Of a DNA stretch of 64,000 nt, positions 9,707 to 20,516 are shown piece after piece; positions within the stretch are counted from its first letter, which is position 1, and each line of letters opens with the position of its first letter. The stretch lies in assembly GCA_947846985.1 (NCBI GenBank), contig CANTUZ010000025.1, forward strand, positions 17,482,100 to 17,546,099, in the 5' to 3' direction. The position numbers and the translations under genes are program-made. Source of the DNA: Fratercula arctica. Lineage: Eukaryota; Chordata; Aves; Charadriiformes; Alcidae. The notes below the pieces were generated by a model. It worked only from the letters and a program-made list of their open reading frames with translations, was not told the DNA's origin and ran no database searches.

Positions 9707-10001
9707 TAAACCATTGACCAAGTCTGGGACTAGGATTGGATCCAGCTGCACCTAGACTCCTCTCTGAGAAGGAGTTTAGAAAGCAAGGGGGTCCTTTCTG
9801 AACCTCGTGACTCAATGAGAGGGTCTCCCTGACAGCTTGTCTGACCCTGTCCTCTATGCAGTAAATAATCGTGTACCCTTCCATAGAATCTTGTAAAACA
9901 CTGTCACATTCACTACTAACTTTGTTAAATCACTGTTTTATGTTAATAAATATTTCACTACTACTCTCTTACAAGTGAAGTTAATCACTCTGCCCGCGAC
10001 A
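9707..10001 (+). mobile_element. Right half of the older LTR interrupted by the provirus
   Basis: Continuation of 207-445 after removal of the provirus. It contains AATAAA near 9949 and ends in a CA at 10001, where CR1 sequence begins. Confidence 0.6.
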
Positions 10002-11057
10002 GCTGGGTGAAGAACTGTCTGAAGGGCAGGGCTCAAAGGGTTATACTGAATGGGGCTGCATCTGGCTGGCAACCGGTCACTGGCAGTGTTCCTCAGGGCT
10101 GAATTCTAGGGTCACTTCTGTTCAATATTTTAATCAATGTTCTGGATGCAGGAGTTGAATGTACCATTAGCAACTTTGCTGATGACACCAAACTGGGAGG
10201 AGCTGGTGACACTCTTGAAGGCCAAGAAGCCTTGCAGAGGAATCTAGATAGATTGGAGCATTGGGCAATGATTAATGGAATGAAATTTAACAAGTCAAAA
10301 TGCTGGATTCTGCACCTGGGATGGAGTAATGCCGGCACAAGTATAGATAGGGAGAGATATGGCTCTTTCAGCCCTGCAGAAAGGGATCTGGGGATGCTGG
10401 TTGACAGCAGGCTCAATAGGAGTCAGCAGTGTGCCCTGACAACCAAGAGGGCAAACTGCATCCTGGGGTGCATTAAAAACAATATAACCAGCAAGTCAAA
10501 AGAGGTGATTATCCCTCTGTATTTAGCGGTGCTGCGGCCACACTTTGAGTACTGTGTGCAGTTCTGGAATCCACAATTAAAAAAGGCTGTTAAGGTACTT
10601 GAATGCGTCCAGAGGAGGCCAACAAGGCTAGTGAAAGGGCTGGAAGGCATGTCCTATTGAGGAGTAGCTAAGGACTCTGGGTTTGTCTAGTTGGAGAAAA
10701 GGAGGCTGAGGGGGCGACCTCATTGGTCTCTACAGCTTCCTGAAGAAGGGAAGTAGAGAGGGAGGTGCTGATCTCTTTTCCCTGGTATCCAGTGAGAGGA
10801 TGCGTGGGAATGGTTTAAAGCTGCACCAGGGGAGGTTCAGACTTGACATTAGGAAACACTTCTTTACCGAGAGGGTGGTCAAACACTGGAACAGGCTTCC
10901 TAGAGAGGTGGTCGATGCCCCATGCCTGTCAGTGTTTAAGAGGCATTTGGACAATGCCGTTAATAATATGTTTTAAATTTGGTGAGCCCTGAAGTGGTCA
11001 GGCAGTTGGACTAGATGATTGTTGTAGGTCCCTTCCAACTGAACTATTCCTTCTACT
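10002..11057 (+). mobile_element. 5'-truncated CR1 LINE, RT C-terminal part and 3' end
   Basis: Translation gives the end of a CR1 reverse transcriptase: the FADDTKLGG segment near 10170-10200, then an open stretch 10232-10660 of 142 codons covering the post-catalytic domain. A stop (TGA) just before the catalytic part and others after 10660 mark decay. The 3' end near 11020-11057 is the typical CR1 tail with the CCTTCCAACTGAA segment followed by ATTCT-like repeats. It interrupts the hexon remnant of the Polinton at 11058. Confidence 0.9.
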
Positions 11058-11539
11058 CTACCGATGCCATCCAGCATGACCGTTTCCTGCTGCTCAGCTG
11101 TGTCTTTGTAGAACAGCCCAGTGGAGAAGTACGTGGACAGTGCGTCACAGCTGTAATTAAGAAGCAACTCTTTGAAGGTATGGTAGGGTTAGCCGTTGTT
11201 GCTGTGGCTTATCAGTCGGTGCCCCAGTGTAACATTCAACTGGCTGAAAATAGAGGCCAGTGGATAATTCATGAAGTCCACGACCTCAACGGGTCCAAGG
11301 TTGTACTCGTCAGCTTTTACAATCTTGCAGCAAAGGTACAGCAGGCTGTTGTTCAGATCTATGTATTCTTCCCCATTCCCAGCTATGAAAAAGTCCAGAG
11401 GTGCAAACTGTGCAATAGTGGGAAGCGGAGGTACCTCAATAAATAGGCTTTTCTCAGTGCTGGTCTGTGTCGGGGATACTTAAAACAAATCCAGCTCAGA
11501 TTTGGTACATTCTTCTGAGCAGCCATGAACAAAAGCCAT
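11058..11539 (-). pseudogene. Polinton major capsid (hexon-like, double jelly roll), N-terminal fragment
   Basis: A frame from ATG at 11539 runs to the CR1 junction with two in-frame stops (one near residue 20, one near 110). It has the conserved early part of Polinton/adintovirus major capsid proteins: a segment APLDFFIAGNGEEYIDL, then SIFSQLNVTLGHRLIS, then TGLFYKDTAEQ. Only about 160 of an expected 600 or so residues survive, since CR1 cuts it off. On the minus strand it is followed upstream by the pX-like and penton remnants, the usual capsid cluster. I recognise it by pattern; a profile search would confirm it. Confidence 0.72.
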
Positions 11540-11551
11540 CCCTTTTAAAAT

Positions 11552-12065
11552 CTATTTATTTCCTTTTCTAGTGGTAGAATGGGACCTCTTTCTCTGTATT
11601 TTCCTTTTCTTTTGCACTGCTTGACCTGACTCGTTCTTTTTCTTCTTCTTGTCCTGGTCAGACTGTTGTCTGGTGCCCCCCTTCCTTTTTCTTTTAAAGG
11701 GCTGGGCCTTCCCTCCAGGGGTGTGACATGGCTCTCTTTCTTTTAAGGCTTTTTCTTTGAATATACACAGGTCCTGAGTCCTCCTGATTTGATGACCTTT
11801 CCAGCTTATCCATGACAATCTTGGAAACGTGTCCAAACATGTTTTTTGTAATGTCCTGAGCAGTGCTTTTAACGTGTGCCTTAACAGTTTCCAAGCCCCT
11901 TTTGAAAAGAGGGACAGCCTTTCTAAACAGGCTATGCAGTATACCTCCAATGCTTGCACCATACATCACAGGACCACCTTGAAAACCAGGAAGACCATTG
12001 CTGACCTGGGCTTTGTGATAATTCATGTATAAGGACAGTTCTCCATAATTTTTTACCACTGCCAT
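11552..12065 (-). pseudogene. Polinton pX-like minor capsid/core protein, frameshifted
   Basis: The likely start is the Met at 12065, after the penton end. The N-terminal half has a glycine-rich stretch GLPGFQGGPVMYGASIGGI followed by an amphipathic LFRKAVPLFKRG segment, the composition of adenovirus pX/pVI-like membrane-active proteins of Polintons. A frameshift in the overlap 11694-11962 separates it from a very Lys/Arg-rich tail (KRKRK and KKKKK runs) reaching 11552. Basic tails fit DNA condensation in the capsid. The assignment rests on position and composition more than on catalytic residues, so alternatives remain open. Confidence 0.6.
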
Positions 12066-12079
12066 GTTGGCGTGGTTTC

Positions 12080-12840
12080 TTAAAATGTCAGAGGCTTCTG
12101 GGACCAAAGATGCAGCTTCATGGTCACCTTCCCAAAGTGAAATGAGACATGCTTGTTCTGCGGAGTCTTTATCTCAGTGCAGATTGTGTCGATGTGCTGG
12201 CAGTTTACCGGCACATAGAGCGACTTATCATATGTCACTGTAATGAGCTTGTTGTTATTACCACTGGTTGGAATACAGCGCAATAAAGTAACCCCAAATT
12301 CTCCAAAAAGCTGGTGCTCTACAAAGTCCATGTAGAGGTAGAGCGAGTTAAACCCTCCAGTGATGTCCGCCACAAAGGGAAATTTCTTAGCAGCAACCCT
12401 TGGAGAAGCCCCCAAAATATGTAACAGATCCCCAGTTGTACAGAAAGTATAAAACTTTTCATATATTTTGAGCTTTGTTTTCTTTATGATGGGGTCATAG
12501 ACCAGGCCCACTGCTGGAGAGTCAACAGCTGAAACTTTCTTGCAGGGGTTAATAAGATGGTTCATACGTTCCATTAACATGGAGAGGGATGGATAATAGC
12601 CTTTCCGCAAAGTATACTGCCATGTCTTGCCCTGCAGCCCTATTTCAAAGATGGCATCTTTGTTGATGTTATTCCAGCTGTGCTGGTACCATATTTCTGC
12701 CAGCCCCACCTCCCACTTCCCCAGGAGCTCCAGGAGAGCTCCATCAGCTGTACAGTAAACATCAAGCTGGTGTTTTGTGGGAAGATTCTGGTGCTGGCCT
12801 TGCTGGGTAGCGTGGTGTAGAAAACCCTATCATCTGCCAT
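12080..12840 (-). pseudogene. Polinton penton (minor capsid, single jelly roll), frameshifted
   Basis: The start at 12840 (MADDRVFYTTLPS) matches the usual penton N-terminus. A one-base shift near 12690-12725 moves the reading to the 209-codon frame 12709-12080. The C-terminal part has the characteristic close of Polinton pentons: a tyrosine/leucine-rich SLYLYMDFVEHQLFG strand, a YVPVNC segment and FHFGKVTMKLHL at the end. Length, about 250 residues, is that of the family. The protein would form capsid vertices together with the hexon. Confidence 0.78.
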
Positions 12841-12879
12841 CCTTCTTTTCCCCCCGCTGCTCCACTGCCAGTCACTAGA

Positions 12880-13840
12880 TGTCCTGGAATTGAGAAGTTT
12901 CTATTCAACTGTTAAATTTCGGGGGCCACTTCATCAGCAGCTGTTTCTTTCTTCCTTTCCCTTTTGCAGCAATGGTCCTCCCAATTTTGTAGATTCTGTC
13001 CTCAGCAAGATTCACTGTTTGAAGTTCTTTAGGGCAAAATGTCCCCTCAATTGCTTCATGATCATAGTCTAATAAGCAGTACACAGGTATATCTGTCCTC
13101 TTCTCACAATTTCAGCTAATATGAAAATTTCTTATGAGAATGTCTGCTCACAACCTCTCTCTTTTGTTCTAGGCATGTGTCCCCCCCTTTTTGAGCAGAG
13201 GCGCAGATTCTTTAATTTTAAACACACCCCTACATACAGTTTTCCGTACCCTTGTGGAGTTTTGAAGTGTTCACGTCCACAGGCCTGCCTTGATAGTTAT
13301 ATAGAAGCTATGGTTATAGCTCTTTATAAACACATCAATATAGCAAAAAGTGTTGCATGCTGTAAAATATCTCCACATCTTGGTTTTGAACATCCTGTTA
13401 AAATGTTCTATGATGGAGGCTTTTACTTCATTATTAGTAACAAAATGGTGAACATTACAGTGCTTTAACAGCTTGTTTAAAGGCTGGTTTAAAAATTCTT
13501 TTCCTCCGTCAGTCTGTAATTTCTGAGGCTTGCGCCCCCTGCTAAAAATTGTTTTAAAAGCCCCGTCTATTTCAGAACCTGTTTTGCCTTTTAGACTAAT
13601 GACCCCAGACACTCTTGGATAATATGTCTATCGCCATTCAGATGTACTTAACACCATTGTTGTGTTTGGAAAAGAGTTTGCACATCCACCAAGTCTGCCT
13701 GTCATTGTGCATCCACCTCTGCCACAATCACCTTGTTTCTTTTAAAAAGTGCTTTCTTGTAGGCTTGTATAAGCTGCAAGCATCCTCTCAGTCCATCTCA
13801 AAGGACTGACCTCTTCTTTGCACGTGACAGGGTTTGTGCA
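12880..13840 (-). pseudogene. Polinton retrovirus-like integrase with C-terminal chromodomain
   Basis: The core is clearest at 13612-13271: a LQTDGGKEFLN segment carrying the second catalytic Asp, then the NNEVKASIIEHFNR segment with the Glu, then MWRYFTA and YIDV. Before it (about 13800-13620) broken frames resemble the first catalytic strand. After it, at about 13080-12890, a Y-x-LLDYDHEAIEGTF segment and a basic KGRKKQLLMKWPPKF segment match the SH3-like and chromodomain tail seen in Polinton integrases. Several frameshifts and stops make it non-functional. It lies head-to-head with PolB at 15298, a divergent layout known for Polintons. Confidence 0.8.
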
Positions 13841-14695
13841 GGTGGCTCCTTAGTGGGCTTCCTAGAAGGTGTCCGTAGTCCAACTTGTCCATGCTCCCCC
13901 ACTCTTTTGTCACCCCTCCACCCTCTTGAAGTACCCCACCCCAGAAATGTCAGAGCTTGTTCTGCAGCCTGGTAAAGTAGGGGTCTCCAAACCTGCCTTT
14001 TACTTTTGTTTAATTCCTTTCTATTCACATTTAAACTTTAATTATTCATCCCACTAGATTTTATTAAAGAATGTTTGACCTATTTCATATGTATGCTTTT
14101 ACCAGGAGATATATATATTTAATTTCTATAGCTTTATAAATGTATATACATATAAATATATGCACACATATAGAAGTATATATATAAAATAGTGTACCAA
14201 TGTATAAATAAATAAAATATATATTTATACATATTTGTATACTCCTTTATATATATTTCTATATATGTATATATTGTATTGAAATGTATATAGTTTATAT
14301 CTGAGCACTTCCTGGTCCAAAGGAAACAGGCAACCAATCACAGGGATGCCTGAGAACACCTGGGTAGGATGGAGTCAAGAAATGGCCATCAGCAAATCAC
14401 AGAGCAATATGACATTTAACAAAATGGCAGTTCCCTGCCATAAAATGTCCCGAGCCCTGTCATAAAATGGTGGCCAAAACAAAATGGTGCCCTACTGTAG
14501 GGGAACGACCTTCCTGGTCTGATGTACTTTGGGGTAAACCAGAAGTGTGGGGTGCTGTTCCTGACAGCCAATCACAACAGGGATGTGACCGGAAGAGGGG
14601 ACTTCTGGGGCAAATGGCCCCTGAGGCTTCTGGGAGGAGGTGGGACTTCCAACAGAAGCTGGGGGCATGGCATCTGTCACTTTTTATCTTGTGCA
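13841..14695. other. Non-coding interval with an AT-rich TATA-repeat tract
   Basis: No gene is visible. 14100-14300 is a long imperfect TATA/ATAC repeat. 14330-14690 has repeated AACAAAATGG-like and CCAATCACA segments that look like a decayed LTR or other repeat; I cannot classify it. Confidence 0.5.
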
Positions 14696-15108
14696 TCTGT
14701 GTTGAGTTAACCTTGGCTGGCTGCCAGGTGCCTACCAAGTCACTCTATCACTCCCCCTCCTCAGCGGGACGGGGGGAGAGAAAACACGAAGAAAAGCTTG
14801 TGGGTTGAGATAAAGGCAGTTTAATAAAGAAAAGCAAAGGCTGCGTGTAAAAGCAAAGGAAAACAAACAAACAGATTTATTCTCTGCTTCCCATCAGCAG
14901 GCGACGTCCAGCCACTTCCTGGGAAGTAGGGCCTCAGTACATGTAGCAATTGCTTCAGAAGACAAATACCTTAATAACGAATCTCCCCCCCCCCGCCCTT
15001 CCTCTTAGCTTTTATTGCTGAGCATGATGTCATATGGTATGGAATATCCTTTTGGTCAGTTTGGGTCAGCTGTCCTGGCTGAAACGGTTCGTTCAGAGTG
15101 ATAAGACA
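14696..15108 (-). mobile_element. LTR fragment, minus orientation
   Basis: On the minus strand it shows a TATA-like AATAAAAGC near 15015-15025, a TTTATTAAAC R/U5 segment near 14815 and an end ...GTTAACTCAACACA at about 14696. This layout parallels the LTR at 17551-18491. It has no coding capacity. Confidence 0.55.
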
Positions 15109-15290
15109 GTTTATGCCAAGAAATGGTATGCACAGAGGCTCTTGCTTATACTTATTGCTATAACAACCAAGGTCAGCTAATTTCGTTATTTGCCCCATTG
15201 GAGGGTTGGAAACAGAAAAGCATAGAGGGGTCCCATCTGCAGGGAGGAGCGGACGGGACAGGTGACCCAAAATTGACCAACAGGGGTATG
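15109..15290 (+). mobile_element. LTR U3 fragment, same family as 17551-17740
   Basis: About 180 bp align closely with 17557-17735 in the same orientation (shared landmarks AGAGGCTCTTG, CCCATTGGAGGG, AAATTGACCAACAGGGGTAT). It directly abuts the 5' truncated PolB remnant, so it probably marks the edge of a deletion or insertion in the Polinton. Confidence 0.7.
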
Positions 15291-15297
15291 ACACGCT

Positions 15298-16505
15298 ATG
15301 ACAAAATCAGATGGGGAGCTTGCAGAGTTCTTGGCCAAGATCAAACTGCCCACCTCACTAATCCCCAAAGATGTGCTTTTTGGTGGCAGGACAAATGCCA
15401 TTTGTCTGCATTACAAAGCAGCCCCTGATGAAAAGATATATTACTATGATTTTACAAAACAAAACAAAACAATATCCTCTTGAGCACCCCAAAGTTATTT
15501 TTGAGACTGTTGACATCCTGACAGCCTGCTTTGAGATGGTCAAAGTAAAAGTAAAGTGTGTAAAAAAAAGTAAAGTAAAGGTGTACCTGCCTCATGGGTG
15601 CCCGCCTCATGTGCTTCCCATGAGGGTAAATGGCAAGCTATTGTTTCCCTTGTGCCACACTTGTGCTGAAACCTACCAGGCCCTCTGCACCCACAGTGAT
15701 GAAGCCCTTGTGGGTACCTGGCGTTCCACGGAACTGAACAAGGTTCTGGAGAAGGGCTACAGAGTTTGTGAAATCTATGAGGTTTGGCATTTTGAACAGA
15801 GGATTAGCAGTCTTTTCTCAGATTATATAAAGCTCCACCTCCGCCAGAAGCAGTAAGCTTCAGGCTACCCAACCTGGTGCACAGATGATGACCAAAAAGC
15901 TAAATATGTTGACGTTTACAGGCAGAAAGATGTCATTTTGCAGCCTGAACATATTAAGAAAAACCCTGTCAAATGCCAAATTGCAAAACTGTGTTTAAAT
16001 TCTTTGTGGGGGAAAATGCAGACAGCGATCCAACCTACCCAACACCACCACAGTAAAAGAACCAGATGAGTTGTATGGTTAACCTCTTTTCTGCAGTTTA
16101 CAATGTGTCCTCCTGGATTTTATTGATGAGGATGTGGCCACTGTCTCATGGAAGCACACCAAAGGACGTGTGACCCTGGAGCACGACACTAACATTTTTA
16201 TAGCATGCTTCACCTACAAATCCTACAGCTACTTTGCAGTCTGGAGGAAAGTGTTGTTTAAACGTCAAAGGCATCATTCTAAATGCAACAGAGAAAACGG
16301 ATCAATTTAGAGGCCCTAAGGGATCTCGTGTTGGATTATGGCGTAAATCCAGACAGTGACGACCTGAAAAAGACCGTGATAGTGCAGCGCTCTATTGTTA
16401 GGAACAAGCAGAAGTGCAGAATAGAAACAGGCCCCTCTGGGAGACGCAGAAGGTGGTCTATGACAAAAGGGTACTGACTAAAAATTTTAAAAGCCTCCTC
16501 TATGT
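15298..16505 (+). pseudogene. Polinton protein-primed DNA polymerase B, broken
   Basis: The palm domain of a family-B polymerase is recognisable across several frames. At 15298-15440 comes a FGGRTNAI...YYYDFT segment leading to motif A, where the expected residues are replaced by an A-rich stretch and a frameshift. At 15640-15790 lies the PMRVNGKLLFPLC...YRVCEIYEVWHF region. At about 15950-16015 is motif B as KLCLNSLWGK. Motif C (the YxDTDS block) is missing, as the sequence jumps near 16235. The C-terminal part continues to about 16500 (IVRNK and VVYDKRVL segments). The exonuclease and the N-terminus are absent upstream of 15298. This gene identifies the element as a self-synthesising Polinton/Maverick. 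Confidence 0.82.
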
Positions 16506-16514
16506 TTTTTCATC

Positions 16515-17125
16515 ATGGGCATGCTCTGGAAACACCCCTTTTCTGTTATTCTGGCAGGCCCTAGGAACTGTGGGAAAAGTTATTTTGTAAATAACTTTTG
16601 GAGAATGCCGACCGCTTGCTGTCTGTTATGCCTGAGAATATTGTGTGGTGTTACAGTTGTTGGTAGCCATTGTACCAGGAACCGCTCTGTAAATACCCTT
16701 TTATGAAATTTGTGGAGGACTTATGTGAAAGTCTTAGTGATAACTCTTTATTTCCTCTAATAAAGTAAATATGGTTGTGTTCGATGATTTGATGAACTCT
16801 GTTTGTGAGAGTGATGAAATTGAGAAAGCTTTTACTAAGCTTACAGGAATCTTAGCATCCTGTAAATTGTCCAGAATGTTTCTTACCAGGGTAAAAAGAG
16901 CCGCACCATCACTCCCAACACAAAATATATAGTGCTATTTAAGAATCCCCAAGATAAGCTCCAGGTTGTGTCCCTAGCCAGGCAGATGTATCCTGGAAAG
17001 GCCCCGTTCATTTTAAAAGCATTTGAAGATGCTACAAAGGCACCATAGGGGTATCTGGTTGTCAATTTAAATGCTACTACCGGTGAGGCTTTTAGGCTAA
17101 GGACTGGTCCTTTCCCGCCAGAGCA
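16515..17125 (+). pseudogene. Polinton FtsK/HerA-type packaging ATPase, broken
   Basis: The first 63 codons hold HPFSVILAGPRNCGKSYFV, a Walker A loop in the context typical of Polinton genome-packaging ATPases. A Walker B-like MVVFDDLM follows near 16770, in another frame. Further conserved pieces appear at about 16890-17120, ending with LVVNLNATTGEAFRLRTGPFP. At least three frame changes and one stop separate them. The gene follows PolB on the same strand. Confidence 0.72.
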
Positions 17126-17462
17126 GCCAGCCATTTGCATATTGGGGGGGTGGGGTGGGGGGGAGGGGACCGGTGTTTGTCACACCCTGTCAGACAGACA
17201 CCCTGTGTTGCTATCAGTGCAGACTTGAGAGCACGATGTCTGAAGAGACTGCTCTCCAGCCACTGCTCTCCCAATTTATACTTGAGTCACCAGCTCCTCC
17301 CAGTTTAGTATCATTAGCATGTGCACTTTGTGTGTGTGTGTGTGCCTACTGGGAATACACCTTCAGCCTCACTACCAGTTGGATCTGGAGACATGGAGAT
17401 GTAGCAGCTTCACCTCCCTCGAGCTGTTGGATCCAGCACAATATATTTTTTTCTCCTGTGGC
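17126..17462. other. Interval with a poly-G tract, no gene
   Basis: A G-rich run at about 17144-17168 follows the ATPase remnant. The rest shows no recognisable coding or repeat signature beyond a short TG run at 17330-17343. Confidence 0.5.
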
Positions 17463-17530
17463 AATGGTTTAAAGCTGTGTCGGGGAGGTTCAGACTTGAC
17501 ATTAGGAAACACTTCTTTACAGAGAGGGTA
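17463..17530 (+). mobile_element. Short CR1 3' fragment
   Basis: GGTTTAAAGCTG...ACATTAGGAAACACTTCTTTAC matches the CR1 3' region seen at 10810-10870. About 68 bp remain. Confidence 0.75.
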
Positions 17531-17550
17531 TCCAAGGAATACTCTGAAGT
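17528..17550 (+). repeat. 23-bp direct repeat, left copy
   Basis: Identical to 19266-19288. The two copies flank the 1.7-kb block 17551-19265, which holds an LTR, a nested solo LTR and a dispersed repeat. Confidence 0.85.
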
Positions 17551-18491
17551 GCCAAGGAATGGTATGCAGAGAGGCTCTTGATTGTACTTATTGCTATAAC
17601 AACCAAGGTCAGCCAATTTTGTTATTTGCCCCATTGGAGGGTGGGAAGCAGAGGGGAGTAGAGGGGTCCCATCTGCAGGGAGGAGCGGACAGGACAGGTG
17701 ACCCAAAATTGACCAACAGGGGTATTCCATCCCATCTGCCCCATGCTCAGTATAAAAGCTGAGGGATCAAAGGGTCAGCTCTCTTCCTTCAATGGCCGAC
17801 ATCCGAGGAGGACCCTGTCTGTTCATCTGCCTTTGATCCCGATCGATGTGTTCCTGACTCCAACTCTGGAAACCCAGTTCCCACCCGTTGCTGAGTCCAG
17901 CCTGGGACTTCCCCAGTGTTGCAGAATGGCTTGAGGAGCAAGGTCATGGGACAATAGAGGAGTTATGTGAGATGAGAATAGCGTAGAAGCAAGTTACAGC
18001 TCGGCGATGGGAAAGTACTAAGTAAACAAGCCATGAGAATGCAGAAGCAAGAATAAGGAGCTGATAAGAATAGGGAACTAAGGCTGAACCCTGTTGTGTG
18101 GACAGAGAGCCAATCGCAGTGAGCAGATGACTTTTATAATTAGCCAATATTCAAGCAATGATGTAACCAGTAGCTATATAATGAAGCGTATTCGGGCAAT
18201 AAACTGAAGCTTGCTTTATCACTCACATTGAGTCGGCTGCTTGTCTTCCCTCGCTCGTCGCACCCCAGTGCCTGCCGGTGACGTCATCCTGGGAGCTTAA
18301 TACAGTCTTGTATATACTGTATCTATTTCATTATTTTCCTTTTTATTTTATTCTTAATATTTTATTAAAGTAGTTTAGTTTCTTCTAAACTCATAAATCT
18401 CTCTTTATCTCTCCCCCTCCTCTCCATGCACGAGAGGCTGGGGGGAGCATCTGTCGCCGGCCATTGGCCAATTTGGCCAAAACCACGACAC
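17551..18491 (+). mobile_element. LTR interrupted by a solo LTR
   Basis: Outer LTR made of 17551-17916 and 18263-18491. U3 matches 15109-15290. A TATAAAAG box is at about 17749-17756, ATTAAAG near 18362, and the end is ...CCACGACA at about 18491. The inner element at 17917-18262 splits it with an exact 6-bp duplication. Confidence 0.7.
17917..18262 (+). mobile_element. Alpharetrovirus/ERVK-type solo LTR with 6-bp TSD
   Basis: 346 bp from TGTTGCAG to CGTCGCA. It is flanked by CCCCAG at 17911-17916 and 18263-18268. TATATAA lies near 18175 and AATAAA at 18198-18203, followed by a short U5. A six-base duplication and LTR length near 350 bp fit alpha- and betaretrovirus-like avian ERVs. No internal sequence remains. 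Confidence 0.88.
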
Positions 18492-18689
18492 ACAGTGAAG
18501 TTCTAGGGGATCACTGCGATATGGCTCCGTCCACCTGATTTTTACACTGGCCATAAGCTCTTGAATAAAGTCACAGATCACATGCTCCTGACATCTGCAT
18601 AATGTCAAACAACAATGTTTTGGAGTACTTCTAATTTAATTTCTGGTTTGAAAACAGTGAGAAGGAGAGACAACGCAGGGTTCTTTCTG

Positions 18690-19265
18690 GAGCTCAATAA
18701 GAAATGTCCAACAACAACTGGCTTAACAAAATAGTTGTTTTAATAAGACAGAATAAAGAGAGGAATATAGGTAGCGAGTATATCTTACATCCCTTCAGAT
18801 GCTGGGAATCCTGTGTTTGTGCTGCATCGGACAGAAACCGTATGAATTTTCCCACAGCATGTTGCCCAGATTCTGTCCGTGGAGAGGTTTCCCCTTTTTG
18901 GTCCTTCGAGCTACTATAGGATTTTCTTACAAGAAAATCAACCGTATTCATTATTTCTACTGTCAAACAGAAAGGATGTTCCCATGAGAACTTGTTGCAC
19001 TTTTAGATAAATGGAAGGCCACACAGGTGGCGCAATTGCCCGTACCAAGTGGGAGCTACCAGCAGGCTCCTCTGTTAAAATGAGCTGGCTGAGTTTATCC
19101 TGCGGCAAAGGGATATGTGCTACACAACACATGCCTGAAGTCCACGCTGTACCTGCACCACAGTGCAGCACAGCACAGGCCTGGGCCTCCTCAGGTTAAC
19201 TGTATTGCACATCACGAACTTCTCGATGTACAAGGGGCTTCCTGTCAGGATCACTACACGAGGTT
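18690..19265 (+). repeat. Dispersed repeat, inverted relative of 45010-45390
   Basis: Segments around 18905-19040 and 19130-19200 match the reverse complement of 45230-45370 and 45060-45150. Shared landmarks are the TTTTCTTACAAGAAAAT stretch, the TTCTACTGTCAAACAGAAA stretch and a run rich in GCACAGCACAGGCC. It is unclassified, with no ORF beyond shadows. Confidence 0.7.
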
Positions 19266-19288
19266 GTATCCAAGGAATACTCTGAAGT
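19266..19288 (+). repeat. 23-bp direct repeat, right copy
   Basis: Identical to 17528-17550. Confidence 0.85.
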
Positions 19289-20260
19289 CTCTTTCAAAGA
19301 ATATATACTAAAAGACGAAACAAGGAAGCATAACCTTTTTAGGAGAGTTACTAATGATACTGATGCGGGTAGCAGAAAATTCCTGTTGCCTTTTTTTTTT
19401 TCTTTGAAGTGTCAATGACTCTATTGTAGTTTATATTATACTGCATAGTCTCTGTCTTTGCACAGAAAGGGCTATATCTGTGGTTCCAAAGGAAACTGCC
19501 TAAATTATGCATTTAATCCTGTCTTTTAATGTATTATTCTTGATTGGCTCTTTCTGTAGCTAAGCTATATAAAAATAATAGCGTGTATATATGTATGTAC
19601 ACACACACGCATATATATAAATTGACAGAAAATTTATCCTCCTGGCATTTAGTGTAGGTATTTAGATGCTTGCCTCCCTTTTATTTGTATATAATATTTT
19701 TGTGCTGAGGTTGTTGAGTTGCTCCAAAAGCTAATTTGCAGTCCTTTTGTTCCATAATCCATGAGGGAGCTCAAGCAGGCAAAAATACCAGCTTTAATTC
19801 ACCCTAAATGTGTCTCTTTCAGAGCATGATACCAAAATGTAACATTTTGACTTAGGATTGTTGAAACACTTGTCTGAGTTTGAGAATATACAAAATGAAA
19901 AGTTTCAATATTTCTTTATAGAGCATTTAGAATTTTTGACTATGTGGAAAATTTTGATAATTGAGCTAATTGTCCTAGGTTGGAGAAAAATTCTGAAATG
20001 TGGGAAAACTGGTGTTTCTTGTTCAGCAGTCTCCAGGACCAGCTGGATAGCCTTCAGTTCTGCAGACTGACTTACATTCTCCATTGACAGTTTCTGTGAC
20101 TTGTCATGTGGGACTGTTAAAATCCAGTATTTTGACCTGGTTCTTTTAGATATTCCACTCGTGGATGGTGTAAAGCTTATTATCAAATTTACTGATTTAA
20201 AGATAAATGGTGTTACATGGGATTTCTGATTTAGTGGAGTGATACAAAATATGACAGGGC
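19289..20260. other. AT-rich non-coding interval
   Basis: I see no gene. A short TATATG/CACACA tract is at about 19585-19625. The remainder is AT-rich single-copy-like sequence. Confidence 0.5.
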
Positions 20261-20516
20261 TTTAAAGTAGATGTGAAGGGGGAGGGGGATAATAATATTA
20301 GGCTTGTCTGTGACAAGCTGTAGGATAACACATCAGGGCTAGAGGGACGGGGCACTAGCTAAGGGCCTTCAACCTGTTGCCCCGAGGCATGCTGGGGATG
20401 CTGGGGACGCTGCATTACAGTCAAAGCCATATGGAGACAAGCCAGGGGCTCCTGAGGTAGTCCAAGTCAGCAGGGAAACACCCAAGAAATACCCCAAGGG
20501 GTACTCCTCTAAGAAG

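Noticed and set aside
11015..11446. 143-codon plus-strand ORF after the CR1 tail
   Set aside because: It is the antisense shadow of the Polinton hexon remnant, whose minus-strand frame gives the recognisable protein.
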